NCBI GenBank assembly: GCA_002340355.1
Contig: DDLX01000026.1
Span: forward strand, 134,868 to 198,867
DNA: 64,000 nucleotides
Source: Cytophagales bacterium UBA2561
GTDB lineage: Bacteria; Bacteroidota; Bacteroidia; Cytophagales; Thermoflexibacteraceae
Reading direction: 5' to 3'
The notes beneath the pieces were generated by a model. The model saw nothing but the letters and a program-made list of their open reading frames with translations, was not told the origin of the DNA and made no database searches. The first letter of the stretch is position 1. Each line of letters begins with the position of its first letter. This document shows, in pieces, positions 17,098 to 26,402 of the stretch. Both the position numbers and the translations under genes were made by a program.

Positions 17098-18480
17098 ATG
17101 AACTACTCTGACCTCATTCACAAAAGTTACGAATTTCCCCAAAGAGGGTTTCACACCAAAAATCAAGAACTTTACTTTCACGATGTCCGCCTCATGGACT
17201 TAATCGAAGAATACGGAACTCCTCTACGTATCAGTTATTTACCTAAAATCTCCGAGCAAATTCAATATGCTACTAGTCTATTTCATGCAGCAATACAACG
17301 GCATAATTATCAAGCTGATTACCGCTATTTTTATTGCACCAAATCATCTCATTTTAAGTTTATTACAGAAGAAGTTTTAAAAAATGATATAGGATTGGAA
17401 ACTTCTTCAACTTATGACTTGGATATTTTGGCTCGATTGACTGCTGATGGGAAAATCAATACACATATCCCAGTTGTTTGTAATGGCTATAAACAAAAAA
17501 CCTACAAACGAGCTATTTGTAATCTCATTAATGAAGGATTTGAAAATATGATTCCAATTTTGGATTCAACTAGCGAGTTTCGATTTTATGCGGAAAATAT
17601 TCGAGAAAATTTCAAAGTAGGGCTTCGGATGGCAGCAGATGAAAAACCCAATGCCGAATTTTATACTTCTCGTTTAGGAATTCGGGCGGATGAACTCATC
17701 AATTTTTATAATGAAACACTCAAGCATTCCAATGCTGAACTCAAATTGATGCACTTTTTTATCAATTCAGGAGTACGAGATACCTCATTTTATTGGAGTG
17801 AGTTGCACCGATTTGTTACTAAATACTGTGAATTGCGACAACATTGCCATACCTTAGATACAGTTGATATTGGTGGAGGAATGCCAATTCAGACTCGTCT
17901 TGATTTTTCGTATGATTACGAATACATAGTCGATGAAATAGTTAAAACAATAAAATATATTTGTGAAAAACACGGCGTGCCTGTGCCAAATTTGATCACT
18001 GAGTTTGGCACTTATACTGTTGGTGAGAGTGGGGCGATGATTTATTCTGTAGAAGATGCCAAACAACAAAATGATCGTGAGTCATGGTATATGATTGACG
18101 GCTCATTAATGACACAACTCCCTGATACATGGGCAAAAAGGCATGCTTTTGTATTATTAGCCATTAATGGTTGGAATAAGGATTATCGACAAGTAACAAT
18201 TGGAGGTCTAACTTGTGATAGTGATGATTTTTATAATGCCAAAACACATGGTGCAAATATTTATCTACCTGAATATACCGAAGAAGAGCCGCTTTATTTA
18301 GGATTTTTCCATACAGGAGCTTATCAGGATGCTTTGGGAGGGTGTGGAGGAATACAACATTGCTTAGTCCCTGAGCCTCAGCATATTATTGTAGATAAAG
18401 ACCAGGAAGGAAATATTTCTACTGAGCTTTTTTGTGAAGAGCAAGATTCAGCCGTTATGCTTCAAATTTTGGGATATTAA
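17098..18480 (+). CDS. Biosynthetic arginine decarboxylase-like, PLP-dependent (alanine racemase fold)
   Basis: This 460-residue enzyme belongs to the fold-type III PLP decarboxylases (ornithine/DAP/arginine). It most resembles the Bacteroidota form annotated as arginine decarboxylase, which makes agmatine for polyamine synthesis. The PLP lysine is probably that of YFYCTKSSHFKF; the glycine-rich phosphate loop is DIGGGMP; and the active-site segment GAYQDALGGCGGIQHC lies near the C-terminus. I chose ATG 17098 (AAGAAA upstream) rather than an in-frame TTG at 17059, which would add 13 unconserved-looking residues. pdxH, which makes the PLP cofactor, follows 90 bases downstream. Substrate assignment is moderate. 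Confidence 0.8.
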   Translation: MNYSDLIHKSYEFPQRGFHTKNQELYFHDVRLMDLIEEYGTPLRISYLPKISEQIQYATSLFHAAIQRHNYQADYRYFYCTKSSHFKFITEEVLKNDIGLETSSTYDLDILARLTADGKINTHIPVVCNGYKQKTYKRAICNLINEGFENMIPILDSTSEFRFYAENIRENFKVGLRMAADEKPNAEFYTSRLGIRADELINFYNETLKHSNAELKLMHFFINSGVRDTSFYWSELHRFVTKYCELRQHCHTLDTVDIGGGMPIQTRLDFSYDYEYIVDEIVKTIKYICEKHGVPVPNLITEFGTYTVGESGAMIYSVEDAKQQNDRESWYMIDGSLMTQLPDTWAKRHAFVLLAINGWNKDYRQVTIGGLTCDSDDFYNAKTHGANIYLPEYTEEEPLYLGFFHTGAYQDALGGCGGIQHCLVPEPQHIIVDKDQEGNISTELFCEEQDSAVMLQILGY

Positions 18481-18570
18481 ATTCAAAAAGTAACAACATA
18501 AAATCAGATTTAAAGGTTGTTTAAAAGCAGTCAAAATCCACTTATCCATAAAAAAATACAAACATAAACC

Positions 18571-19212
18571 ATGAACTTACGAGATATTCGCACGGATTAT
18601 CAATTAGGCACGCTGTTGGAGTCGGATGTAGTCGAAAGTCCTTTTGAGCAGTTCCGAATTTGGATGCAAGAAGCTCAAAATACTCCTGAAATTATAGAAC
18701 CTACGGCAATGCACTTAGCAACAGCCTCCAAAAACGGACGACCTTCGACTCGTGTAGTTTTGCTCAAAGAATTAGATGATATAGGTTTTGTCTTTTTTGG
18801 AAATTACGATAGTCGAAAAGGAAAACATTTATTAGAAAATCCATATGCAGGATTAAATTTCTTTTGGCAACCTCTTCAGCGTCAGGTACGTATTGAAGGA
18901 AAAGCAGAAAAAATAACTGCTGAATTATCTACTGAATATTATAATTCTCGTCCGAAAGGAAGTCAAGTAGGAGCTATTGCCTCACCTCAAAGTCATGAAA
19001 TCGAAAGCCGTGACTTCTTAGAAAAACAGGTTGAAATATTCACGAAAAAATATGAAAATTCTAATCCTGAACGTCCTGAAAATTGGGGAGGATTCCGAAT
19101 CATTCCTCAATATTTTGAATTTTGGCAAGGACGTGCTAGCCGTTTACATGACCGAATTATCTATCAAAAAGATGAAGCTAATCACTGGAAAATGAAGCGA
19201 TTAGCTCCATAA
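18571..19212 (+). CDS. pdxH: Pyridoxamine/pyridoxine 5'-phosphate oxidase
   Basis: This FMN enzyme oxidises PNP or PMP to PLP. The 213-residue length is standard. Visible motifs are PTAMHLATAS and GRPSTRVVLLKE near the N-terminus, FFGNYDSRKGKHL, the FMN-site WQPLQRQVRIEGKAEK, SRPKGSQVGAIASPQS, and the diagnostic C-terminal FWQGRASRLHDR followed by KRLAP. It is 90 bases downstream of a PLP-dependent decarboxylase on the same strand, so coordinated expression is plausible. A good terminator follows. Confidence 0.96.
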   Translation: MNLRDIRTDYQLGTLLESDVVESPFEQFRIWMQEAQNTPEIIEPTAMHLATASKNGRPSTRVVLLKELDDIGFVFFGNYDSRKGKHLLENPYAGLNFFWQPLQRQVRIEGKAEKITAELSTEYYNSRPKGSQVGAIASPQSHEIESRDFLEKQVEIFTKKYENSNPERPENWGGFRIIPQYFEFWQGRASRLHDRIIYQKDEANHWKMKRLAP

Positions 19213-19264
19213 GCATAAAAAAGTATTAGATTGAAACAGTCTAGTTTTAAAAAATATTTAAGAT

Positions 19265-19308
19265 AAAATCAAGCAAAAATATACCTTCATATTAGCTTGA
19301 TTTTTTTT
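19265..19308 (+). terminator. Intrinsic terminator after pdxH
   Basis: A 10-bp stem (AAAATCAAGC at 19265-19274 with its complement at 19295-19304) has a 20-base loop and runs into eight Ts (19301-19308). Confidence 0.75.
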
Positions 19309-19395
19309 ATCAAAACAAGCTAAAAAGTACATTCTGGAGTTAATTTTGTTTTTAATTTTTGCAGACAAACAATAGACAAAACTCATTCAATTTTG

Positions 19396-19403
19396 TACCT
19401 TTG
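19396..19403 (+). promoter_or_regulatory. Putative -7 element for the DciA-like gene
   Basis: TACCTTTG matches TAnnTTTG exactly. It gives a leader of about 140 bases to the ATG at 19543. Confidence 0.5.
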
Positions 19404-19542
19404 TCGTATTGTTTTTTTAATACATTTTTACATCAAAGTTACGTCCTTTTTAAGTTTACTTGCAGATTTTAAGGAGAGATAATTGATAGTCAAATCATTA
19501 TACTTTCTTTCGTTTTTATTTATCCCAAAAACTTGTTCGTTT

Positions 19543-19860
19543 ATGCGTCATTTTCGTAAGTTATCTGTTCGACAGTCTAATCAGCCGACTGCGTTGAAGG
19601 ATGTTATGCCCAAATTTTTTGAAACTTATCAACTCAAAAAACCACATCAAGAAGCAAATATTAAAACTTCGTGGCTTCAAATGATGGGCAAACCAATTGC
19701 TGACCGTACACGACGATTATTTATACAAAACAAAGTATTATACGTGGAACTATCTTCTGCTCCACTCAAACAAGAATTGAGTATGTCGGGAAATAAAGTA
19801 CGGGATTTGTTGAATCAACAAATGGGAGAAAATGTATTAGATAAAGTAATTTTCATCTAA
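19543..19860 (+). CDS. DciA-like DUF721 protein (putative helicase loader/associate)
   Basis: The 105-residue protein matches the DUF721/DciA pattern: an N-terminal helical part (ALKDVMPKFFETYQL), a W-x-x-x-G segment (SWLQMMGKPIADRT), then LFIQNKVLYVELSSAPLKQELSM and a terminal helix. DciA proteins interact with the replicative helicase DnaB in many bacteria lacking DnaC. I start at ATG 19543; an in-frame TTG at 19483, preceded by AAGGAGAG, would add 20 hydrophobic residues that do not fit the family. It converges with the leucine-rich-repeat gene. Confidence 0.75.
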   Translation: MRHFRKLSVRQSNQPTALKDVMPKFFETYQLKKPHQEANIKTSWLQMMGKPIADRTRRLFIQNKVLYVELSSAPLKQELSMSGNKVRDLLNQQMGENVLDKVIFI

Positions 19861-19875
19861 GAATTGAATTTGAAA

Positions 19876-19909
19876 ACCTTTGACAAAGTTTACTCACCTC
19901 ATCAAAGGT
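19876..19909. terminator. Inverted repeat between converging genes
   Basis: ACCTTTGA (19876-19883) pairs with TCAAAGGT (19902-19909). On the minus strand the stem is followed by TTTTC, so it may terminate the leucine-rich-repeat gene. The arm also contains CTTTGACAAAG, which recurs in the hairpin at 36051. Confidence 0.4.
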
Positions 19910-19934
19910 AATAATCTAATAATCAAAATGATGA

Positions 19935-22379
19935 CTAGTAATAAATCACTTCACACTTCGGATTAGCCTTCTTAAATTTATCTATAAATAACTTCCAAAT
20001 TTTGGCATTATAACACTTGAGAGAAGTTAACTTTTTCAATTCATAAAGTGGTTTCAAAAAACGAACATTGGTATTTGAGATATCAATTTCATTCATTTTT
20101 CGAAGCCCAGCCAAATCTTTTAAATTACTAACAGGTGTTCCTGCAATTCTCAATATTTTCATTTTTTTGAGATTTTTCAAAGGAGCAAGATCACTTACGG
20201 CTGTATTTTCGCATTCAAGATGTTGCAAATTTTTCAATCCCGAAATATCCTTCAAACTTCCAATGGGACTCTTCGAGCATTGCAATAATTGCAAGGTAGT
20301 AAGTGCTTTGATCGGTTCTAAATTACTAATATTCGTATTCGAAAATCGTAACTCTCGTAAACGGATAAATTTTCGCAACGGACTCAGATCTCGAATTTGT
20401 GAGTTATCTGTAATATTAATAGCCGTCAAGCTCGTTAACTTATGCAATTCTTCTCCTGTTGGTTTTTGGGATATTTTAACATATTTCGTCAACACTTCTC
20501 GCCATTCATTTGGAACAGTGTTCCACCATGATTGCAACTCTTTTGTTCTGAAAATCAACAATATATTTTTCAATCCTGCTAACTTAATCACCTGTGAAGA
20601 AGAAACTAGTGTTCCATTCATATACACTTTCTTGAGACTAGAAAGATAAATTAATGCTGAAATCTGTTGTACCTTCGTATTTTCAAAATTCAAAACTTCC
20701 AATTTATTCAAATTACTCAATAACTCAAGTTTTGATACTCCTGTATTAGCAATATTTAAAACTTGTAAATCAATCAAATCAACAAGCGGGGTTAAATCTG
20801 AAATTCCTGAACCTGAACAGTTTAATTCTTTTAAATTAACCATGACCTTGAGGGGTTCAAGTGAAGTAATTCCCTTTTGATTGCTAAGATCTAACTGAGA
20901 TAATGCAGAAATCTGATGTAATTGTTCTTTGGTTGGATTACCTTCAAATTTAACTGCTTTCTGAAAAGCTGTTTTCCACCCTGAAGGAAGTGCTTCCCAC
21001 CAATTTTCAAGAGCTTTGGATTCGTAAATTAATAAGGTTTTGGGATGCAAAGACATAAATTCTTTAGCTTCTTTTGCTGTTACAGAAGAGTGATCGCAGT
21101 AAATTTTAGATAAATTCTTCAAATCATGTAAGGGAGCAAGAGAAGCTACTTTAGTATCATTAATGAATAATGATTTCAAATTTTTCAATCCATTTAATGG
21201 CTTCAAATCAGCCACTGGTGTTTTATCCATTTCTAATAATTGCAAATTTTTCAATTTTGATAAAATAGATAAGTTATTTACACCTGTTTTAGAGAATTGT
21301 AAAATTTCAATATTTTGTAATTTTTCTAAAGGCTTAATAGAACGTACTTTTGTTTCTGAAAAACTTAACTCTTTCAAATTCAAAAGTTCTGAAATAGCTT
21401 TTAAACCAGAAACCTGTGTACCTGAAATTCGCAATCGCTCCAGTTTTACATAATTTTGTAAGGGAGAAATATCTTTAATGGGGATATTTTCAAGATACAA
21501 ATTTTTTAATGCCGTAGCATATTTCATAGGAGCAAATGTAGGAATTTTTGTATTTGAGCAATCTAAATATTCTAACTGTGTTAAGTTCCGAATGGGAAAA
21601 ATACTATCAGCTTGTGTACCTGAAATATTTAATTTTTTAAGTTTTGTTAATTTTGATAAAGGCTTGATACTCTTAATATTAGATTTTCCAGAAATGTCTA
21701 ATTCTTCGGTAGCTAAGATCTTTTTGAGTTGTGGAATACTGGGAATATCACCTACTTGCATATCTCCCGTAAGAATAGTTTTCCAGTCTGTTGAAAGCTG
21801 TTTCCACCAATTTTCAAGTTCTTCTTCTTCGTTGAGTTTGGTAGTATATACACTTACAATTTTGAGTTGGCGTTGCGTTTCATTAACTGCAATTTCCACA
21901 TAGCGGGGTTTATTTGTATTTATTGAATCTCCCTTGATAGTAATTCCATTGAGATTACGACTCATCGAAATTTTGAAAAATAGTCGATTTTCAGAGTTCG
22001 TAAAGTGTGTAACTTCTTCGATATTAAACTCAAATTTAACTTCTTTAAAGAAGAAATCTACATCCTTGAAGTAGGCTTGAACATCTTTGTTGGTTACCAT
22101 TTCTCGATTTTCATCCAAGTCATCTTCGACTTGCACTTTATCATCTTGAAAAAACTTCAGGTAACTTTCATTAATGATAATATCCTTATCTTCGGCAGAA
22201 GTTTCAGGATCTCCAAGTGTATTCAATGAATATTCAAAGAATTTGACTAATTTTTTAGCTCGTTGGCGGTACTCTTCTAATTTCTCTGACTCGTTTTCAC
22301 CTTGAGCATGAACCAAAAGTGGAAAACAAAAGAGAAAACATTGCAAAATTTTCAATGTTAATTTTGATGGTAATTTCAT
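19935..22379 (-). CDS. Secreted leucine-rich-repeat protein with three Trp-Trp module headers
   Basis: Starting at ATG 22379 gives 814 residues with a signal peptide (about 1-25, ending VHAQ); the longer frame from 22457 adds 26 residues that would spoil it. After an acidic N-terminal domain (about 26-185) come some 20 short LRR units of the LxxLxxLxxLxIsxTxvxxLxPL type. The repeats are divided into three blocks, each introduced by a header with pattern LExWWxxxPxxW (at about 188, 456 and 614) and then a PTxExLhxLxxL segment. This suggests triplication of an LRR block with its header. Such proteins usually bind other proteins outside the cell; no ligand is evident. It is monocistronic. Confidence 0.82.
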   Translation of the reverse strand: MKLPSKLTLKILQCFLFCFPLLVHAQGENESEKLEEYRQRAKKLVKFFEYSLNTLGDPETSAEDKDIIINESYLKFFQDDKVQVEDDLDENREMVTNKDVQAYFKDVDFFFKEVKFEFNIEEVTHFTNSENRLFFKISMSRNLNGITIKGDSINTNKPRYVEIAVNETQRQLKIVSVYTTKLNEEEELENWWKQLSTDWKTILTGDMQVGDIPSIPQLKKILATEELDISGKSNIKSIKPLSKLTKLKKLNISGTQADSIFPIRNLTQLEYLDCSNTKIPTFAPMKYATALKNLYLENIPIKDISPLQNYVKLERLRISGTQVSGLKAISELLNLKELSFSETKVRSIKPLEKLQNIEILQFSKTGVNNLSILSKLKNLQLLEMDKTPVADLKPLNGLKNLKSLFINDTKVASLAPLHDLKNLSKIYCDHSSVTAKEAKEFMSLHPKTLLIYESKALENWWEALPSGWKTAFQKAVKFEGNPTKEQLHQISALSQLDLSNQKGITSLEPLKVMVNLKELNCSGSGISDLTPLVDLIDLQVLNIANTGVSKLELLSNLNKLEVLNFENTKVQQISALIYLSSLKKVYMNGTLVSSSQVIKLAGLKNILLIFRTKELQSWWNTVPNEWREVLTKYVKISQKPTGEELHKLTSLTAINITDNSQIRDLSPLRKFIRLRELRFSNTNISNLEPIKALTTLQLLQCSKSPIGSLKDISGLKNLQHLECENTAVSDLAPLKNLKKMKILRIAGTPVSNLKDLAGLRKMNEIDISNTNVRFLKPLYELKKLTSLKCYNAKIWKLFIDKFKKANPKCEVIYY

Positions 22380-22568
22380 ATTTCTAGAGATTTGTGAATG
22401 ATTTTCTGGGCATCGGCAAATTAAAAAAACATCGTTTAAACTTAGGGAATGTCTCAAAAAACGTAGAGGTTTCTGTTTTCTTATGAATCCTGAATCTGCA
22501 AGGATTTATCAAGTCGTTTTTATGATGAATTTTATGGAGTGTGAAAGGAGAGTTTGGGATATATCAAA

Positions 22569-22590
22569 TTGGCTGTGAAGCCACAGCCAA
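22569..22590. repeat. Short perfect hairpin
   Basis: TTGGCTGTG and its complement are separated by AAGC. It lies 64 bases beyond the stop of the CcmD-like gene, on whose strand it is followed by TTTGAT. It may be a weak terminator. Confidence 0.35.
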
Positions 22591-22653
22591 CAATGATTAT
22601 TAAACTAATGGTATTCCATAATAATGAGGTAAAATCTCTTAATTTGTATTATT

Positions 22654-22917
22654 TCATTCTTGATTGGCTAACATCTTTTCCAGTTTAGAGGTTTTTTTAT
22701 CAATGATTACCAAGTAAGTAATTAATCCTCCTAAAATAACTGAAATGACAGCAATAACGACATAAATTTTACCATCTTCTCGAAACTTATCTGCCATTTC
22801 AATATCCGTATTTTGGTAGTCAGTGTCCGAAATTGGAATTTTATCGTTTTGAGCGAATAAAATAGAGCCATTCAGCCAGAGAAAAAATCCTATAAAAGTT
22901 GCTATTTTCTTTAACAT
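22654..22917 (-). CDS. CcmD-like small membrane protein
   Basis: The 87-residue protein has a signal peptide-like start (1-22, ending LFAQ), a short polar stretch, and one membrane helix (about 51-71, IYVVIAVISVILGGLITYLV). The helix is followed by a charged cytoplasmic tail, DKKTSKLEKMLANQ. This helix-plus-KLEK pattern is what Bacteroidota genomes annotate as CcmD family, the small subunit of the haem exporter in cytochrome c maturation. No ccmABC genes are in the window, so function is tentative. A promoter core lies 45 bases upstream. Confidence 0.6.
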   Translation of the reverse strand: MLKKIATFIGFFLWLNGSILFAQNDKIPISDTDYQNTDIEMADKFREDGKIYVVIAVISVILGGLITYLVIIDKKTSKLEKMLANQE

Positions 22918-22961
22918 GAAAAAAAAGATTAGAATGTGTCCTACTTCTATTTTTGAAGTGC

Positions 22962-22969
22962 CAAATTTA
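22962..22969 (-). promoter_or_regulatory. Putative -7 element for the CcmD-like gene
   Basis: TAAATTTG on the minus strand matches TAnnTTTG and lies 45 bases before the ATG. Confidence 0.45.
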
Positions 22970-23087
22970 AAGAAAAAACAGGCATTTCATTGAAAATTAA
23001 TGGAAGTAAATTATACTAAGGATTTTGAAGGATAAAATATGAAACGTTATACAAAAATTGATTTTAAAAAACTAATAATCAAATAAT

Positions 23088-23972
23088 TTAGTTTCTAGAA
23101 TCTAATCCCCAATTAACTTTTAGACGTAATGTTTTTAGGAAATTTTCATTTGGTAAGCGCACCATTTTGGTCGGAAATTCACATTTTCGGACTTCTAATT
23201 GAATACCAGAAGTTACAATTCGAGAACGAGAATCCAACGAAACTAAAAAAGTATCAGTTCGTCCTTCTGTCTCAAAAGTAATCACCGAGTCATCTGAAAC
23301 GACTAAAGGACGAACATTCAAATTATGTGGACTAATCGGAGCAATCACAAAATTCTGTGAATGCGGCATCACTACAGGACCTCCTGCACTTAAACAATAT
23401 CCCGTTGAACCCGTTGGAGTTGAGACAATTAAACCATCTGCCCAATATGAGTTTAAGTACTCCCCATTAATATAGGTATGAACTACAATCATTGAAGCAA
23501 TGTCTCGCTTGGTGATGGTAAATTCATTTAACCCAAAACTATTTTTTCCAAAGATGGCGCGGTCGGTTGTCAATCGAATAAGGGTTCGTTCCTCGACCCC
23601 AAATTCATTATTCATAACGGCATCCAGTCCCCTTTGTAAATGCCCAATATTGAGGGTCGCTAAAAATCCTAAACGACCTAGATTAATTCCTAAAATCGGA
23701 ATCCCTGAATCACGGGCAAGCATAACGCTTTCTAAGAATGTTCCGTCACCGCCTAAACTGAGCATCAAATCAGCTTCTTTCGGATGGAGAAATTTCCGAA
23801 AAACGCCTTGGTGTACAATTTCAATACCCGAATTTTGTAAGTGTTTTTGGAAGTCTTCGGATAGTAACAGAACCGCCTTTCGTCTTTCTAACTCTCTGAA
23901 TATCTCTTTAATAAAAGGCTGTTTATTGGGTGCAAAGGCACGGCTATGGATGGCTATTTTCATAGAATTCAA
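23088..23972 (-). CDS. nadK: NAD kinase
   Basis: This enzyme phosphorylates NAD to NADP in the cytoplasm. The 294 residues show the diagnostic GGDGT at 74-78, the NLGRLGFLA segment, the NE motif in GLNEFTI, and the glycine-rich DGLIVSTPTGSTGYCLSAGGP. Length and motif order are standard. The start at MNSMKI is kept, though an ATG three codons later is equally possible. It lies 37 bases downstream of a TSUP permease gene on the same strand, so the two may be co-transcribed. Confidence 0.96.
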   Translation of the reverse strand: MNSMKIAIHSRAFAPNKQPFIKEIFRELERRKAVLLLSEDFQKHLQNSGIEIVHQGVFRKFLHPKEADLMLSLGGDGTFLESVMLARDSGIPILGINLGRLGFLATLNIGHLQRGLDAVMNNEFGVEERTLIRLTTDRAIFGKNSFGLNEFTITKRDIASMIVVHTYINGEYLNSYWADGLIVSTPTGSTGYCLSAGGPVVMPHSQNFVIAPISPHNLNVRPLVVSDDSVITFETEGRTDTFLVSLDSRSRIVTSGIQLEVRKCEFPTKMVRLPNENFLKTLRLKVNWGLDSRN

Positions 23973-24009
23973 GACTCATAACACAAAAAATCAGCAAAAG
24001 GTAGTCAAT

Positions 24010-24783
24010 TTATACGCCAAAATAGAATTTCTCCAAGACTAATTTTAAAATTGAAACGACAACTACCAAGATCAAAAGTCGTCTTGTCCAAAGCCCTGCG
24101 GCTTGGCTTTTGACCGCAAATCGAGAGGCAAGTTGTGCACCAATGACTTGCCCTATAGCTGTAACTCCTCCAAAAATCCAGTCAATTTGTCCTTCATAAA
24201 TAAAAATAACTAAAATGGGTAAGGTAAAAACCAAAACGGCAAGTAGTTTAATGGCATTCGATTCAGTTAAGGTTAATCCACATTGTAAGACCAACACGGC
24301 TAACATCAAAACCCCAACTCCTGCTTGTACGAATCCTCCATAAAAACCTACTCCAAAGAGTGATAATAAAGTTATAATAGTCATTTTCTGAGGTGGATCG
24401 CTAGTTTCTCGTAGCCATTTTTTAGGTTTTAGTAGGATGATAACCAACATAATAAACATGACTGCACCAATAGCATATTCCATATTTTGAGCTGAAGTTT
24501 GAGAAGCCACTACCGCCCCTAAAACTGCACCTAAAACCATCGGAACTAACAATTTCCAAACCTTTGAAATTTGGATTTTATCGTTTTTAACGAAAGTCGA
24601 AGTAGCAGTTATACTTTGTAAGAGTACTCCAATTCGATTTGTTCCATTAGCAATATCAGCAGGTAAACCACCCAAATTCATAAAAATAGAAAGGGTAATT
24701 AATGACCCACTTCCTGCTAGGGTATTGATAAATCCTGCCAACACACCCGCCAAAATCAAGACGATATAAATGTAATTTTCCAT
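24010..24783 (-). CDS. TSUP family (TauE/SafE) membrane transporter
   Basis: The 257 residues are almost wholly hydrophobic, with about eight predicted membrane segments in two related halves. The first half starts AGVLAGFINTLAGSGSLITL and the second contains GFYGGFVQAGVGVLMLAVL, the paired glycine-rich motifs of the TauE/SafE/YfcA family. Members move sulfite, sulfonates or other small organic anions. No sulfur genes are near, so the substrate is unknown. It is flanked by nadK and a ParA-like gene on the same strand. Confidence 0.88.
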   Translation of the reverse strand: MENYIYIVLILAGVLAGFINTLAGSGSLITLSIFMNLGGLPADIANGTNRIGVLLQSITATSTFVKNDKIQISKVWKLLVPMVLGAVLGAVVASQTSAQNMEYAIGAVMFIMLVIILLKPKKWLRETSDPPQKMTIITLLSLFGVGFYGGFVQAGVGVLMLAVLVLQCGLTLTESNAIKLLAVLVFTLPILVIFIYEGQIDWIFGGVTAIGQVIGAQLASRFAVKSQAAGLWTRRLLILVVVVSILKLVLEKFYFGV

Positions 24784-24846
24784 CTGTTTTTGAGCTAAAC
24801 TTTTCCGAAACTTAGCAAGTCTATAAAAAGATAGATTGGTATTATT

Positions 24847-25539
24847 TTACAATTCCAATTTATTAAATTCTTTATTTATATTTTGTTGCCAAACTCGAAC
24901 TCTTCTGCGCTCTAACAAACGTAATCCTTCTCCTTTTTTGACATTATTAATAGCAGCCCAAAAACTATCATTTGCCGTATCAATTTTTTGCATTACAGTA
25001 GCATGTAAACGAGGCATTTCTATAATATCTCCTCCTAATTCAAGGACTTCTCCTTTAATTTCGGACTGATGGAAAATATCAAAATTTTCACCTCGTCCTT
25101 TGTTCAAAACCACTACATAATGCACTTTATCCTGAAATTTTTGAATTAGCTCTTTCAAAAGAATTACCGAGTCCTTACTATCATCCATTACATGCCAAAA
25201 GTTGAAAGCAACTTCCATTTCTTCAGCAAGCTCCATCACACCACTTTCATCCATCCATCGAAGTAAAGGTAATTTCGTTTGTGCTGCCAAATCAACTAAA
25301 ACACGTCCATCCTCCCAGTCCTCTAAACTTTCAATGAGTTGATCAAGGCTATCGTAATTATCAACAATAATTGAAGAGCTGAAATCAGGGTAAAAACGAG
25401 CAAATGATCGATGAGATTGGTCGGCATCATGTCCTTTGAAAGGAATGCGTTGGTCAATAAAATATTGTGCTAGGACTCTGGCTAGTACTGATTTTCCTAC
25501 GCCTCCTTTTTCACCGCCAATGAAATGTATCTTTTTCAT
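24847..25539 (-). CDS. Orphan ParA/MinD-like P-loop ATPase
   Basis: This 230-residue protein starts with a beta strand and a deviant Walker A (GGEKGGVGKS at 8-17), then shows the DAD of a SIMIBI-class NTPase (GHDADQSHRSFARF) and LVDLAAQT as the Walker B region. It resembles 'nucleotide-binding/mobilisation' ParA-like proteins found on Bacteroidota mobile DNA, but no ParB, relaxase or parS-like repeat is adjacent. The C-terminal part ends in a basic helix (RLLERRRVRVWQQN) that could contact DNA or a partner. Role unknown. Confidence 0.75.
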   Translation of the reverse strand: MKKIHFIGGEKGGVGKSVLARVLAQYFIDQRIPFKGHDADQSHRSFARFYPDFSSSIIVDNYDSLDQLIESLEDWEDGRVLVDLAAQTKLPLLRWMDESGVMELAEEMEVAFNFWHVMDDSKDSVILLKELIQKFQDKVHYVVVLNKGRGENFDIFHQSEIKGEVLELGGDIIEMPRLHATVMQKIDTANDSFWAAINNVKKGEGLRLLERRRVRVWQQNINKEFNKLEL

Positions 25540-25771
25540 CGTGTTTTGATTAGTTTAGATAGTATTTATAACTGAATGCGAAAATACAGCATTTTTTATC
25601 CATACAGAAAAACATAAGATGAGGATTTTAGGAAAGATAAAACTGGCAGGAATATAATTTTTATAATAAAATATTAATTATCAACTATTTAAGTTTTGTA
25701 TCAAAACCAACCAGAACTTTATTAAGAGTTGGCTGATCGATCCTATGGAGAATAGTCAAACTTTTGAAAAA
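25540..25771. other. Intergenic, nothing seen
   Basis: A/T-rich sequence upstream of the ParA-like gene and downstream of the decayed gene; no exact promoter core or hairpin was found. Confidence 0.3.
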
Positions 25772-26273
25772 CTAATCAAATTCCCAGATTGGAGAATTCA
25801 GATATTTTACTATTTGTTTTCTGCTTAACCTATAAATTTGATTCATTTTTTCCCTCGTAGCGATGAAATATAATGTGACTATTCCTTCTTCTAATCGTTC
25901 ACTTTCTTCGGGTTGAATTTCACGAAAAAAATACAGTAAACCATATGGAGATCTTCGACTAAATACTATACAGCCCTTGAGTATTATTTAACTTTCTATG
26001 GAACTGAGAAAATTTCTTTCGTAACGGTTCAGGTAACTCTTCTTGAGTACTTAGAATTGTCTCTACTTTATTTAAAAAAATTTTTATATTTTATTGATTT
26101 TCAAGTAACTCATTATATTCTAAGTCTAAAATGGAGTCATACAAGCCTTCAATGTAAATTTTTACAAATTCTGTATAAACTTCCAACTGAATTACATCAG
26201 AAAACTTTGCTAAAAATTCATTCATCAATAGTTTCTGCAAAAATAATTCCCCAAAAACATGAATATTATTCAT
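25772..26273 (-). pseudogene. Decayed gene with one in-frame stop and one frameshift, family unknown
   Basis: Reading from ATG 26273, 60 codons end at a TAA (26091-26093). The same frame then continues for about 43 codons (NIKIFLNKVETIL...NNTQGLYS) before a TAG. Skipping one base near 25965 restores an open frame (FSRRSPYGLLYFFREIQPEESERLEEGIVTLYF...) to a TAG at 25772. Together these would make one protein of about 170 residues, rich in charged and aromatic residues. I do not recognise it. The alternative is two or three unrelated small ORFs, but continuity across both breaks favours a pseudogene. Sequencing error cannot be excluded for the frameshift. Confidence 0.5.
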
Positions 26274-26402
26274 TACTTTTTTTTAATAAATTCTAACAAA
26301 GAGAATAATATTTCCTATAAATAAAATCCATCCCAAAGTAGTAATCTTTAGAATGGATTTTTTCATACCAATAAATTTATAATAAGCAGCTAATCAAGAT
26401 AT

